From the NCBI GenBank assembly GCA_963682005.1, contig OY820914.1:5022001-5086000 (forward strand): a stretch of 64,000 bases of DNA. The letters are read 5' to 3'. Numbering within the stretch: the first letter of the stretch is position 1; every line of letters starts with the position of its first letter. The DNA is from CAIYUC01 sp963682005. Lineage in GTDB: Bacteria > Bacteroidota > Bacteroidia > Bacteroidales > FEN-979. Below the pieces are notes generated by a model, which saw nothing but the letters and a program-made list of their open reading frames with translations, ran no database searches and had not been told where the DNA came from. Position numbers and translations under genes: made by a program. Below, piece by piece: positions 42,810-52,553 of the stretch.

Positions 42810-43442
42810 ATGGTCTATAAACGCACAATTGCCCTGGAAATGGCAAAATACCTGCTTGAAATTAAAGCAGTTAAACTAAGTCCTAAAGAACCTTTCACCT
42901 GGGCTTCCGGGATTAAATCTCCGATCTATTGTGATAACAGGGTGACATTGTCCTACCCGTTAATAAGGAGTTTCATTAAGGAAAATTTCACTGCAGCTAT
43001 TCTATCTGAATTTGGGAAACCCGACCTGATTGCAGGTGTGGCTACAGGTGGAATCGCCCAGGGTGCCCTTGTAGCCCATGCGTTGGAGTTGCCTTTTGCA
43101 TATGTCAGGACTTCTAAAAAAGACCATGGGCTGACCAACCTGATCGAAGGAAAGGTTGAACCTGGTCAGCATGTTGTTGTTGTTGAGGATCTCGTTTCAA
43201 CAGGAAAAAGCAGCATTGAAGTCATAAAAGCATTACAGGATGCAGGTTGCATTGTCATTGGGATGGTTGCAATCTTTACATACAATATCCCTGTATCAGA
43301 AGAAGGGTTCAGTAATGTCGGAACATCACTGATCACGCTTACTGACTATGATATTCTTGTAGAAAAGGCACTTGAAATAAAATATATAACATCCGGAGAT
43401 CTTGGAGTCCTCAAGGACTTTAAGCAGTCACTTTCAAATTAG
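42810..43442 (+). CDS. pyrE: Orotate phosphoribosyltransferase
   Basis: A 210-residue type I phosphoribosyltransferase: FTWASGIKSPIYCDNR at the N-terminal orotate site, AGVATGGIAQGALVAH, and the PRPP-binding motif VVVVEDLVSTGKSS. It makes OMP in pyrimidine synthesis. The length is normal. A strong hairpin follows the stop by 32 bases. Confidence 0.96.
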   Translation: MVYKRTIALEMAKYLLEIKAVKLSPKEPFTWASGIKSPIYCDNRVTLSYPLIRSFIKENFTAAILSEFGKPDLIAGVATGGIAQGALVAHALELPFAYVRTSKKDHGLTNLIEGKVEPGQHVVVVEDLVSTGKSSIEVIKALQDAGCIVIGMVAIFTYNIPVSEEGFSNVGTSLITLTDYDILVEKALEIKYITSGDLGVLKDFKQSLSN

Positions 43443-43474
43443 CCAGTTATTACCTCTCCCGAATTTCAAAAAAA

Positions 43475-43497
43475 AAGCCGCCATGATATGACGGCTT
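43475..43497 (-). terminator. Rho-independent terminator between pyrE and the secreted propeller gene
   Basis: AAGCCG-C-CAT, a 3-nt loop, then ATG-A-CGGCTT form a hairpin with one mismatch. On the minus strand it is followed by a run of nine T, so it terminates the secreted propeller gene (stop at 43518); from the other side it may also stop pyrE transcripts (T-rich but weaker tail). Confidence 0.85.
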
Positions 43498-43517
43498 CTC
43501 TTTCTAATTTTGATAGT

Positions 43518-45902
43518 TTACTCAACAATGATTCTCTGATTTGTTGTCGAATTTCCGATCAATACCTTTCCGATATAAATTCCTTTGCTGATGCCCTTCA
43601 GGTTAACCTCATGAACATTCTGTCCTTTAGAGACAGCAAATTGTTCCTCAAGGACAACCCGCCCTGTAATATCAATCAGGGTAAAAAATGCAGCATTGTT
43701 TTCGGTAGCATCAAACCTCAGATTGAGATGCCCCCGAACAGGATTCGGATAAATGGCGAAACTGCTTATTCCAGGTTCATCAATGCCGGTTACATTGGTG
43801 GTAACAAATGACCAAACAGGGCTCCAGTCTGAAGTATCTGCATCGATACCACCATCGGTAAATGCCCTCATTCTCCAATAGTATGTTTTGGAAGTTAAAA
43901 GTCTGGAGGTTTGGAAATCAATATCGTCGACTTTGGGTTTGTAAGATAGTATCGGGGTAACAAAAGTATCAAGTGTATCAAGCTGAAGCTCGTATCCGGC
44001 GATCCCGGTTTGTGCCGTCCAGACCAGTGTTGGTCTTAAAGGTACGTTAGTTGAACCGTTGGTTGGCGTTTTCAGTATGACGGTAGCAATTGTCGTAAAA
44101 TTAAAGGTTGCTGTCCAATCCGAAGTATCTGTGAGATGACGGGCATTAACCCTCCAGTAATACTTGGTCCCGAAACGCAGGAACAATGATTGAAATCCAT
44201 TTGTATCGGCTTCAGATGCATCAATAATATTTACAAATGCCGGATCTGTAGCAATTTCATACTGATATGCGAGGATACCGGTAACTTTATCCCAGGTAAG
44301 TACTACATCAATCATCTGGTTGGTCAGATTATTTGCCGGGGCTTTGAGTGTCGGAGACTTGATAGTTCTAAAGGTCCAGGGCCGACCGCTGGTTGTCGTG
44401 ATAAGTATTTTCCCATTGTTACCGGCAATAAATACAGCTGCAGCTGAAGGTGCTGAAACGGCATGAATATCCTCTGTTATTCCGGGGTTCAGGGCTGACC
44501 AGGAGTTACCTCCATTTGTGGTCCTCAGGCATACACCACCTGCTCCTACAAGATATCCATTCGTTGTTCCAATAAAAGATACGGCATACAACGTGCTGGT
44601 TGTACCACTCACAATAGTAGTCCAGGTTGTACCGCCATCAGTAGTCTTTAGTATCGTACCGGCTTCACCGAAAGCGATCCCCGTATTAACATTAAAGAAG
44701 TACACACCATAAAGGTCATTTGTAGTTCCACTGACAAGGGTTACCCAATTGACATTTTGCTTGGTTTTTTTCACAATGGTTCCATTCAAACCGACGGCAT
44801 ATCCGATTGTATCCACAGGAAAAGCCACACCCATGAGATCGGCACTAGTGCCACTCGTATCTGAAATCCATTTTTTGCTTGACAACCCCTTAAATGTTTT
44901 TAAAATCGTACCTGAGGAACCAACTGCATAACCTACTGAGTCATGTTTTATTGTTACACCTTTGAGGTTGACGGTAACACCTGATGTATCCTGGGTCCAG
45001 GTAGTTCCACCATTCGAACTTTTGCGAATAATACCACCATCGCCCACTACATATACATTTGCATTACTGGCAAACACCGCGGATAAATTATTTGTTGTCC
45101 CACTGGTTTGTTTGGTCCATGACTGACCACCATCCGTGGTTTTTAGTATCGTTCCTGCATTTCCAACAATAAAGCCTGATGTTGCACTTGTAAAAGCAGC
45201 ACCCATGAGGTCTGCTGTTGTTCCGCCCAATAAAGTAACCCAACCAGTTGGCCATGGGCTCGATCCTCCTTCATGCCTTGCTCTGACTCGCCAGAAATAA
45301 GTGGTACCGAATCGAAGATTCATATTGGTATAAGCAAAATTGTTGCCTGAATAACTGGATGGGTCTCCGGAAAGAGCAAGGCTGATAAGTAACGGGCTGT
45401 TAAAACTCACCGTAGTATCTATTTGGTAATCGATATTAGTAATCCCTGTAATATTTATGGTACTGTTCAACGTTTTCTTCCATTCCACGGTTGCATCAGG
45501 ATTTTGCACAGTATCCGTAGATTGCGGCTTGCCCAGTTCGAAATAGGAGAATACGGTAAAACTCCAGATGGGGGTCCATGCTGATGTTTCACCTGCATCA
45601 ATGGCCCTGACTCTCCAAAAATACTTCTGACCAAAGAACAGATTATGTGTCTGATAACCTGTCAGTAATGTTTGAACCGTATCGATCAGGAGCGGAGAGT
45701 TAAAATTTGTTGTTGTATCAAAAACCACCTCATATTGAAGGTTGTAACTCCCTGTTATTGCATTCCATGACAGATAGACATTCGGCATCTGTAACGTTGC
45801 ATTGTCAACCGGTGATTTTAATGTAGGTGTGTAAACCTTAGGCTGGGCCATAGTGCTGAAGGTTGCAATCAACAGAAACAAGGTAAAAAAGTATCTTTTC
45901 AT
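43518..45902 (-). CDS. Secreted Ycf48-like beta-propeller protein with fibronectin-like domains and type IX sorting domain
   Basis: A 794-residue secreted protein. Signal peptide FTLFLLIATFSTMAQ (residues 1-19); two fibronectin-III-like domains (about 25-220, with YFWRVRA twice); a run of about seven Ycf48/BNR-like repeats with the pattern VGxxGTILKTTDGG (about 225-520); two more fibronectin-like domains (525-710); and a C-terminal type A sorting domain (FAIYPNPVRGHLNLRF, final IIVE). Such proteins go through the outer membrane by the type IX system and are usually attached to or released from the surface. Function unknown. The gene is 60 bases after the next secreted gene in transcription order. 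Confidence 0.88.
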   Translation of the reverse strand: MKRYFFTLFLLIATFSTMAQPKVYTPTLKSPVDNATLQMPNVYLSWNAITGSYNLQYEVVFDTTTNFNSPLLIDTVQTLLTGYQTHNLFFGQKYFWRVRAIDAGETSAWTPIWSFTVFSYFELGKPQSTDTVQNPDATVEWKKTLNSTINITGITNIDYQIDTTVSFNSPLLISLALSGDPSSYSGNNFAYTNMNLRFGTTYFWRVRARHEGGSSPWPTGWVTLLGGTTADLMGAAFTSATSGFIVGNAGTILKTTDGGQSWTKQTSGTTNNLSAVFASNANVYVVGDGGIIRKSSNGGTTWTQDTSGVTVNLKGVTIKHDSVGYAVGSSGTILKTFKGLSSKKWISDTSGTSADLMGVAFPVDTIGYAVGLNGTIVKKTKQNVNWVTLVSGTTNDLYGVYFFNVNTGIAFGEAGTILKTTDGGTTWTTIVSGTTSTLYAVSFIGTTNGYLVGAGGVCLRTTNGGNSWSALNPGITEDIHAVSAPSAAAVFIAGNNGKILITTTSGRPWTFRTIKSPTLKAPANNLTNQMIDVVLTWDKVTGILAYQYEIATDPAFVNIIDASEADTNGFQSLFLRFGTKYYWRVNARHLTDTSDWTATFNFTTIATVILKTPTNGSTNVPLRPTLVWTAQTGIAGYELQLDTLDTFVTPILSYKPKVDDIDFQTSRLLTSKTYYWRMRAFTDGGIDADTSDWSPVWSFVTTNVTGIDEPGISSFAIYPNPVRGHLNLRFDATENNAAFFTLIDITGRVVLEEQFAVSKGQNVHEVNLKGISKGIYIGKVLIGNSTTNQRIIVE

Positions 45903-45962
45903 ATTTTAAGTTTTATTATTAACGCTTGAATTATTGTCAGAAAACTGATTGCCTATTCTCTT

Positions 45963-48881
45963 TTAGTTGATCTTGATAACCTTACCAAAAGCATCATTGA
46001 TCCTGATGAAATAGGTTCCGTTTGGAACAGATCCAAGATCGATCCTGGTAATATGTTCTCCTTTTTCCTTATGACCTATATTGAAGAATTTGACTGTCCT
46101 GCCTGTAAGATCATAAACAAAGACATTAACATCTGCAGCGCTTCCCAGGTTATAGGTCACATCAACATAATTCCTGAAAGGGTTCGGTTGTACTTTTAAT
46201 GCATTCGGCACGGCGGTGGCAACCGGACTTGGTGCAACACCTAAAGGCATATAGAACGTTGTATCCATAAAGAGCCCCCTGCCATATGATGAAAGATAAA
46301 GTGCACCGTAATTCTCAATCGGGTAATAATTTATTGCCTGTTGTTTGATCTGTGTTACAGGTACGTCACCCAATCCGTTGCTTGAATAGGACCAATTGAC
46401 TGAGCCTGCGCTGACGTCGTCTGTTGTATAAACACCAAAGTCAGTTCCGAGTATCACCCTGTTGTGGTTACTCAGTTCCATAACACTGGTATAAACAGGC
46501 ATTGCAGGCAGATTGCCTTGTACAGGCCTGAACGTTGGTAAGGAGTCGAGGGCATTTTCAGTAATGAAAACATAATCGTTGTTTCCATAATTCCCCAGGG
46601 TGACCAGTACGAAATTGTTATTATCCGCTGCAACTGTGACAGAAGTTATATAACGGTTCAGCAGGAATGGGAAAGAAGTTGCATCAAAAACCTCAGTGGC
46701 GACAATACAGGTTGGACTGTTGACATCTGCTGTTGCTGAATCATGAGCGAGGGCAATATTTGATATCCGGTAGAGTTGTCCTCTGGTGGAACCAGCCCAC
46801 AAATAATTAACATCATTAGATACTCCAATACAGGTTATACTGTCAATCCTCCCGCTAACACCCGTTTTCGAAATCTGGAACCACTCGGGATCCACTGAAA
46901 ACTTCAATGCATCCTTGGTCATAAAAATGCCGGTATTAGTAGTAGACAATGCACCAAACATAAAGAACCTTGACTGGACAATATCCTTAACCATCAAACT
47001 ATCATTTAATGGAATGGGAGCTGTAGTTGTATAAGAAAAAGGGAATTTGGCATTTGAACTTTCGACAATGATCGTTGAGTCGACAGGGATGGCTACCTGT
47101 TTTGCATATACTTTTACAGAATCACGGCTGTTCTCGAAATTGAAGCTCTCCCAGAGGCAGATGGGAATTTTCGGGACAAGCCTCGTGTTGATATTGGATG
47201 CTGTATCAGTAGCAGACCCCCGTAAGAAAGTTGGTGAAAAGGTAGTACCAAGATCCTCACTGCGGAGAAATGGGGGATTTGAAGAAATCCCGGACATGAT
47301 AATCGTTTTCGGAGCTATCATGGACCAGGCACAATAACCACTGTTTTGCGGGAAATTAATAAACGCTGTTGTTGGTACACCCAAACCATAAATGATTTGT
47401 GTGCCCTCAGTCGGGGTATTAACCGGATAAGTACTGTTGACACCAAAAATCTGCGTTCCAATTGAAGTTCCCCCGCCAAGAACTTCACTCTTCAACCTGC
47501 CCATGCACACTGAATTAAAGGATCCAGTAATGTAGTCCTTCACCCTTGTTACAAAACTTATCGAATCCCCGATAATTGTACCGAGGGCTATTCCCTGGTC
47601 CGTTGCAATGGCAACTTCATTGCTGTTGTTCGGTCGGAAAAGGTATTCATGGTGAAAACTTGGAACGAAAATCGGTGTATAAGTTGTTGCGGATACAGTA
47701 ATCCCAAAGGAAACCTGGTCCCAGCTATAGAATGCGTTCTGCATGACTTTCTTTCCCCACCACATGTCAGTACCACCAATAAGTACCTGGGTTGGATCAT
47801 TAGGCAATACAGTAATTGTATTTGCATAACATCCGGCAGATCCATATGGATTAAAGCTTCCATTTGCCGGGAAGATAATACTCCATGTCACTCCTTTATC
47901 TGTGGAAACATAAATATTATATAACTTATAAGTATTCCTGTCAATTGCACTTGCATACATTACGTTTCCATCGGATGGGGCAATGGCAAATTTCAAGGCG
48001 GCAATTATATCCGATGTCGGCAATGTAGTTGCCGTCCCCTTTGACAATGTATCAAAGTGACTCAGGTCTCCCCCAACAGCCATATAACCGGCATTATCAA
48101 CAGTTGTCAGTACAGTGCCATCACTACCAACAACGACCTCTGTAGCATTTCCGTTTATAAGGGAGGTCCAGGAATCTCCATTGTCAGAATATTTCAAACC
48201 TTTATTTGTTGCCGCGAATAATCGCCCATTCCTGCTATCACATGCAAGTTTGGTTATATAGGCCCATTCTGAATTAATATCATTTGGAACGGGTTGTGCA
48301 GAAGGTATCTGATCAAAATTTGCACCATCGGTGGACCGATAAAGACCTGTTCCGGGAAATGCGCTGCGTCCGCAATAAGCTTCCCCTGTTCCAGCATAAA
48401 TAACTCCGGAGGGTGTTTGAACCAGGGTGGTTACTCTGAGCACCTCATTGTTGCTTGTATTCTGCTGATGCCATGTTAATCCAAGATTGGTTGATTTCCA
48501 GATTCCTCCCGTAACTGCTCCTGCATAAATCGTTTGATAGGTTGCATCATTCTTGTCAAAAATGATGGAACGAGTCTTCCCTGCCCAATTGTCAGGGCCA
48601 ACCGGGATCCAGTTAAGATCGACGGTGGCAGCAGACTTAGCTGAAAGTTTTTCAATCTGGGCTCTGACCTTGCTAACATCTGCAGGATCAATCTTTCCAG
48701 TCACCTGATTACACCTCATTAAAAATAACGGGTCATTGACAGATTTGCAGGTAACAGGATCTTCTTTGGTCACGGAAGTTGATGACCCCGGACCTCCCGC
48801 AACTGTTATGGTTGAAATGAACAGGAAACCGAACCCGATGAAAAGTGATAATAAGCCAACTGGTAAAACTCTATTTTTCAT
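45963..48881 (-). CDS. Secreted sortilin/BNR-like propeller protein with type IX sorting domain
   Basis: A 972-residue protein with a signal peptide (VGLLSLFIGFGFLFISTI) and a long propeller region with repeated S/T-x-D-G-G-x-x-W-like Asp-box turns (STNLGLTWHQQ, YSDNGDSWTSL, VSTDKGVTWSII), of the VPS10/exo-sialidase type. The C-terminus is a type A sorting domain (LKVQPNPFRNYVDV and a KVIKIN end). It is exported by the type IX system. An exact promoter match (48975-49005) precedes it, and it may be co-transcribed with the second propeller gene. Confidence 0.87.
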   Translation of the reverse strand: MKNRVLPVGLLSLFIGFGFLFISTITVAGGPGSSTSVTKEDPVTCKSVNDPLFLMRCNQVTGKIDPADVSKVRAQIEKLSAKSAATVDLNWIPVGPDNWAGKTRSIIFDKNDATYQTIYAGAVTGGIWKSTNLGLTWHQQNTSNNEVLRVTTLVQTPSGVIYAGTGEAYCGRSAFPGTGLYRSTDGANFDQIPSAQPVPNDINSEWAYITKLACDSRNGRLFAATNKGLKYSDNGDSWTSLINGNATEVVVGSDGTVLTTVDNAGYMAVGGDLSHFDTLSKGTATTLPTSDIIAALKFAIAPSDGNVMYASAIDRNTYKLYNIYVSTDKGVTWSIIFPANGSFNPYGSAGCYANTITVLPNDPTQVLIGGTDMWWGKKVMQNAFYSWDQVSFGITVSATTYTPIFVPSFHHEYLFRPNNSNEVAIATDQGIALGTIIGDSISFVTRVKDYITGSFNSVCMGRLKSEVLGGGTSIGTQIFGVNSTYPVNTPTEGTQIIYGLGVPTTAFINFPQNSGYCAWSMIAPKTIIMSGISSNPPFLRSEDLGTTFSPTFLRGSATDTASNINTRLVPKIPICLWESFNFENSRDSVKVYAKQVAIPVDSTIIVESSNAKFPFSYTTTAPIPLNDSLMVKDIVQSRFFMFGALSTTNTGIFMTKDALKFSVDPEWFQISKTGVSGRIDSITCIGVSNDVNYLWAGSTRGQLYRISNIALAHDSATADVNSPTCIVATEVFDATSFPFLLNRYITSVTVAADNNNFVLVTLGNYGNNDYVFITENALDSLPTFRPVQGNLPAMPVYTSVMELSNHNRVILGTDFGVYTTDDVSAGSVNWSYSSNGLGDVPVTQIKQQAINYYPIENYGALYLSSYGRGLFMDTTFYMPLGVAPSPVATAVPNALKVQPNPFRNYVDVTYNLGSAADVNVFVYDLTGRTVKFFNIGHKEKGEHITRIDLGSVPNGTYFIRINDAFGKVIKIN

Positions 48882-48974
48882 ATCGTTTGATTTAATTATT
48901 AAGAGCTAATGATGTTAACAAGCTTAGGAAAATCAATAAAAATGAATGTGTTTATGGATTAACAATTAATCCAA

Positions 48975-49005
48975 CAAATATAAATGAAAATCTTAATTCT
49001 GCAAA
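48975..49005 (-). promoter_or_regulatory. Consensus Bacteroidota promoter for the propeller genes
   Basis: On the minus strand: TTTG, exactly 19 nt, TATATTTG. Both boxes match the TTTG/TAnnTTTG consensus perfectly. The -7 box ends about 94 bases before the ATG at 48881, giving a leader of roughly 85 nt. Confidence 0.8.
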
Positions 49006-49018
49006 AAAAATCTGAAAT

Positions 49019-49774
49019 TTAGATTCTCTCTATTGATGAGGAAGGGAGCCAGCCAACGCTGCCGTTTGCAATCTTGATTTCCCACCAGTTTCCTATGTGA
49101 TCCAGCAACTTAACCTTGGTCCCCTCATGGAGTACAAACAGGTCAATGCTTTTGTCATCCGGCGAACTTTTTATGGTGACCGTGGGCGCAAAAATAATTG
49201 CTTCGTTCTGATTCTGAATAAATTGAAAATTCTGGTAAGCAAAAATGACGAAGATCAGGGAGACAACAAATGATAAAATGGTCATCCAGAAACCTATCTT
49301 TCTAACAATCAGAATCCTTGAAATAATGTAGGTGGCGGCACATAGAAGCGAAAGAATAAACATAACAATCCCGGCTTTTGCCCAGGCATCTGATGAAAAT
49401 TGTGCGGATAGGGAAATAAACCATCTTCTGTAGAACATTTCAGGTAGAGACTCTATCTTGTCGGAAATCCTGCTATTTGCAACCTTCAGATTAAATGAGA
49501 TATCTTCACTGCCAGGGTCCAGCCGTTTGGCCCGCTCGTAGTAAAGGATGGCATTGGGAAGATCATTGGTCTTGAAATAGGCATTGCCTGTATTGTAATA
49601 AAGATCTGCCGACTGATATCCTTCCTTTACTACTTGTTGATACAATTCAAGCGCAGCGGAGTAATGACCATCAGCATATGCCTTGTTTGCTTTTTCAATA
49701 GTCTGCGGGATATTTACTCCATAGGTAAAAGGAAAGCATAAGGTCAGGAGGATTGTCAATAACAGGTTTTTCAT
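49019..49774 (-). CDS. batE: BatE: TPR and SH3-like protein of the Bat operon
   Basis: A 251-residue protein with a signal peptide (LLLTILLTLCFPFTYG), three TPR units (residues about 24-110, AYADGHYSAALELYQQVV), two membrane segments (about 140-160 and 168-188), and a C-terminal SH3-like domain (TIKSSPDDKS...HEGTKVKLLDHIGNWWEI). This is the layout of BatE. A longer reading to 49834 adds 20 residues before the signal peptide and touches the batD stop; the ATG at 49774 is preferred. Last gene of the Bat operon. Confidence 0.87.
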   Translation of the reverse strand: MKNLLLTILLTLCFPFTYGVNIPQTIEKANKAYADGHYSAALELYQQVVKEGYQSADLYYNTGNAYFKTNDLPNAILYYERAKRLDPGSEDISFNLKVANSRISDKIESLPEMFYRRWFISLSAQFSSDAWAKAGIVMFILSLLCAATYIISRILIVRKIGFWMTILSFVVSLIFVIFAYQNFQFIQNQNEAIIFAPTVTIKSSPDDKSIDLFVLHEGTKVKLLDHIGNWWEIKIANGSVGWLPSSSIERI

Positions 49775-49833
49775 CTTGATACAGTTGGTTTTCCGGGTCT
49801 TAATCCTGTATGATGGGTAACTAATCATGTGCA

Positions 49834-51732
49834 CTATCTGAGTTGACGTTCATTCTTCGTAATTATATCCAATGCCTCATTATAAAGCTTTTCCATTTTC
49901 AGTGACTTCTCACCGGGTGCAAACCTGGCAAATTCGATATTCATCAGGGTGGCCTTAAACTGTTCGATGATCTCTTCACTAACACCTTTATTTGTCAGGG
50001 ATTCCGAAACCGAATCAATAGAAAGGTCTGCAAGAGGAATACTGAATTTATCGCTCAGATAACCCCACAAAGCTTGGGATATCTCTTCGTAAAAATCCGC
50101 CTCCTTATTCGCTTTCATTGCATCATTTGCCTTTTTCAATCTTTTCTTTGCGACCTTGGTAGCCTTCCTGTTTTTCATCAGAACAACGTCATTCCTTTTT
50201 GCAGCATGCTTTTTCCAGAAGATCATCAGGAATATAAAAAGGATGAAGGGAACTATTAGCAATGCATAAAAGATTACGGATCCGAAGAATACAGATCCAA
50301 CCTTGCTCAGAACGAACTGTTGATTCCTGATAAAGCGGATGTCGCTACCTATATATTTTATATCTTCTTTGGCGGTACCTGAATAAACAACAGTAGAATT
50401 ATCGCCTGTGCCTTTTTCAACATCTATATTAAAGGCAGGGCTTGTTAAAGTAACATATTTTTTCTTGTTCAGGTCAAAATAAGAAAAGGCTATCGGTTTG
50501 ATGCTGAACTTGCCAGGTTTCCTGGGGATCAAAAGGTATTCAAAGGTCTGGCTTCCAGATATTCCGGAAGACGTAGTCTTAATATCACTCGTTACTTTAG
50601 GATCATAGGTATCGAAATCCGGGGGAAAAGTAACATTCATCTTATCTATTAGCTGAATATTGCCTTGACCGGTAACTATACATTTGAGTGTTATCGGATC
50701 ATTGGTTTTTGTAGATGCCTTGTCGAGGTTTGTGGCAAAAGTAAAAGTACCGACTGCTCCGCTGAAATCAGCCGGTTCATCCTCGGTCGGTAGAGGCTTA
50801 ACATTGATTACCAGTGGATTTGACTTTAACGATTTCTCAACAGATGCCATGGAGTTATGAAAAAACGGGTCATTAAAAAAGTCATCGAAGAACGGGTCTC
50901 CGGTCCGACTTTTCGATTGCCGTTTCAGCTGCGCGATACATTCGACTTCAAGAGGATCGATAACAAGTTTTCCCGCTTTCAAAGGGAACAATGCGATCTT
51001 CCTGATCTCAGCAACCACATATTGTTGCCCGTCAATTGTTTGATTGTACTGGTTAAATTTCTCATTTTCCTTTGTGAGACTTTGCGACCAGAAGCCAGGG
51101 AAAGCGGAGATCTTGTTAATAGTAATCTGTTGGATCGGCACTTTGGTAAATATTTTATAAGTCACGATGATCCCTTCTCCTTGTATCGGATTGGAATTAT
51201 CCGCAAAGGCTTTGACATAAACATCATTGGCGCCGGTTTGTACAGTCCCCTGGTTGCTCCCCTGGTTGTTACCCTGATATACCCCGGGCGAATTTCCCTG
51301 CCTTCCTCCCTGGCCCCTTACAACCTTAATTGTAAGGGCATTCGACTGGTAGGTTTTTCGATCCACAGTAACCGATGCCGGCCCAAGCTCAAAAGAACCT
51401 TCCTTACCCGCCTGTAAATAATATGTAAAGGTATACGACATCGACATTGTCGTCCTGCCGTTAACAGTTCGGATACTTGAAGTGGTTGACGTGTTGGGGC
51501 CTGACAACACATTAAAATTACCTAAATTGGGTCCTTTGAAGTTAACCCCCTGCGCATTTACCGTATATGTCAAAGTAAACGTTTCTCCGACAGTAACAGA
51601 CTGACGTGCAGAACCGGTGAATTCAACGTCCTGAGCCATGCCTGGCCATGCTGCCAGGAAACCGATGATTAAGCAAAACATCCTGAATCGTCCTAACATG
51701 CCAATGCCGAAATTTTTAACGTTTAACCTCAT
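49834..51732 (-). CDS. batD: BatD: large periplasmic/membrane protein of the Bat operon
   Basis: A 632-residue protein. Signal peptide region (MFCLIIGFLAAWPGMAQ, residues about 18-34); tandem immunoglobulin-like domains starting VEFTGSARQSVTVGETFTLTY; a glycine/asparagine-rich linker near residues 140-165; and one transmembrane helix (VGSVFFGSVIFYALLIVPF, about 475-497) followed by a charged cytoplasmic tail. Matches BatD (oxygen tolerance family). BatD is thought to sit in a membrane complex with BatA, BatB and MoxR that helps with envelope stress or aerotolerance. Exact role unknown. Confidence 0.9.
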   Translation of the reverse strand: MRLNVKNFGIGMLGRFRMFCLIIGFLAAWPGMAQDVEFTGSARQSVTVGETFTLTYTVNAQGVNFKGPNLGNFNVLSGPNTSTTSSIRTVNGRTTMSMSYTFTYYLQAGKEGSFELGPASVTVDRKTYQSNALTIKVVRGQGGRQGNSPGVYQGNNQGSNQGTVQTGANDVYVKAFADNSNPIQGEGIIVTYKIFTKVPIQQITINKISAFPGFWSQSLTKENEKFNQYNQTIDGQQYVVAEIRKIALFPLKAGKLVIDPLEVECIAQLKRQSKSRTGDPFFDDFFNDPFFHNSMASVEKSLKSNPLVINVKPLPTEDEPADFSGAVGTFTFATNLDKASTKTNDPITLKCIVTGQGNIQLIDKMNVTFPPDFDTYDPKVTSDIKTTSSGISGSQTFEYLLIPRKPGKFSIKPIAFSYFDLNKKKYVTLTSPAFNIDVEKGTGDNSTVVYSGTAKEDIKYIGSDIRFIRNQQFVLSKVGSVFFGSVIFYALLIVPFILFIFLMIFWKKHAAKRNDVVLMKNRKATKVAKKRLKKANDAMKANKEADFYEEISQALWGYLSDKFSIPLADLSIDSVSESLTNKGVSEEIIEQFKATLMNIEFARFAPGEKSLKMEKLYNEALDIITKNERQLR

Positions 51733-51764
51733 ATGTCAAAGCGATCAATCATAATCCCTTTCGT

Positions 51765-52529
51765 TTACCAATCTTTTTCAATAACAACCTGCTGATATGC
51801 CTTTGCCTTCTCCTTATTCAATTTTGCCAGTGTTTTCTTTTCATCGTTTTTCAACGCCTCAAGCATCCGTTCTGCATCCTCCTTGCTGATCTTTTTATTT
51901 TGGTCCTGCTTGTTTTGATTCTGGTTTTGATCTTTTTTTTGCTGGTCCTTATTCTGATCTTGTTTATCCTTTTTCTGCTGATCCTTGTTTTCCTTATTCT
52001 GGTCGTTCTTATTCTGCTGCTGCTGTTGCTGCTGTTTCTTCAGCATCATCCTGGCATACTCAAGGTTATATTTTGTATCAACATCTGATGGGTTTTTTAA
52101 AAGTGAATTCTCATACGCTTGTATACTTTTCTCATAATCCTTTGCTTCGAAGAGCGAATTGCCAAGATTATGCAAAGCAGCCGCATTGGTCTTCTTGTCA
52201 AGTTTCATATCTGAAAGGGAACTGTACAGGCGTGCAGCCTCCTCATAATTCTTCTGCTGATAAACAGAGGCTCCAAGGTTAAACTTGCCCTTCGTTGATT
52301 CTTTATTTAAATCAATGGCCTTCCGGTAATTCATTTCGGCATCCTTATACTTTTGCTGGTCGTACAATTTATTACCATCACGTAAAAGCTTATTCTCTTT
52401 CTGTGCGAAGATGCTTCCTGCACAGAAAATTAGAATTCCTGCTAAAATGTTCCTGCAAATAAATTTAATTTGCACCATCGTCCTGGATATCAATCTTCTG
52501 GAATTTATATTACGAATTATTATATTCAT
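51765..52529 (-). CDS. batC: BatC: TPR protein of the Bat operon with a long Q/N/K-rich tail
   Basis: A 254-residue protein with a signal-like segment (FICRNILAGILIFCAGSIFAQ), TPR units (residues about 45-155, YRKAIDLNKESTKGKFNLG and ALHNLGNSLFEAKDYEKSI), and a C-terminal region (about 165-215) made almost only of Gln, Asn, Lys and Asp. The ATG at 52478 (residue 18) is a good alternative start that puts the signal peptide at the N-terminus. TPR genes of this type follow batB in Bacteroidota. Confidence 0.85.
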   Translation of the reverse strand: MNIIIRNINSRRLISRTMVQIKFICRNILAGILIFCAGSIFAQKENKLLRDGNKLYDQQKYKDAEMNYRKAIDLNKESTKGKFNLGASVYQQKNYEEAARLYSSLSDMKLDKKTNAAALHNLGNSLFEAKDYEKSIQAYENSLLKNPSDVDTKYNLEYARMMLKKQQQQQQQNKNDQNKENKDQQKKDKQDQNKDQQKKDQNQNQNKQDQNKKISKEDAERMLEALKNDEKKTLAKLNKEKAKAYQQVVIEKDW

Positions 52530-52553
52530 TTGTCACCCTCTATTGTTGGTCAT

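Noticed and set aside
51900..52088. Leucine-rich plus-strand ORF
   Set aside because: Antisense of the Q/N/K-rich tail of BatC.
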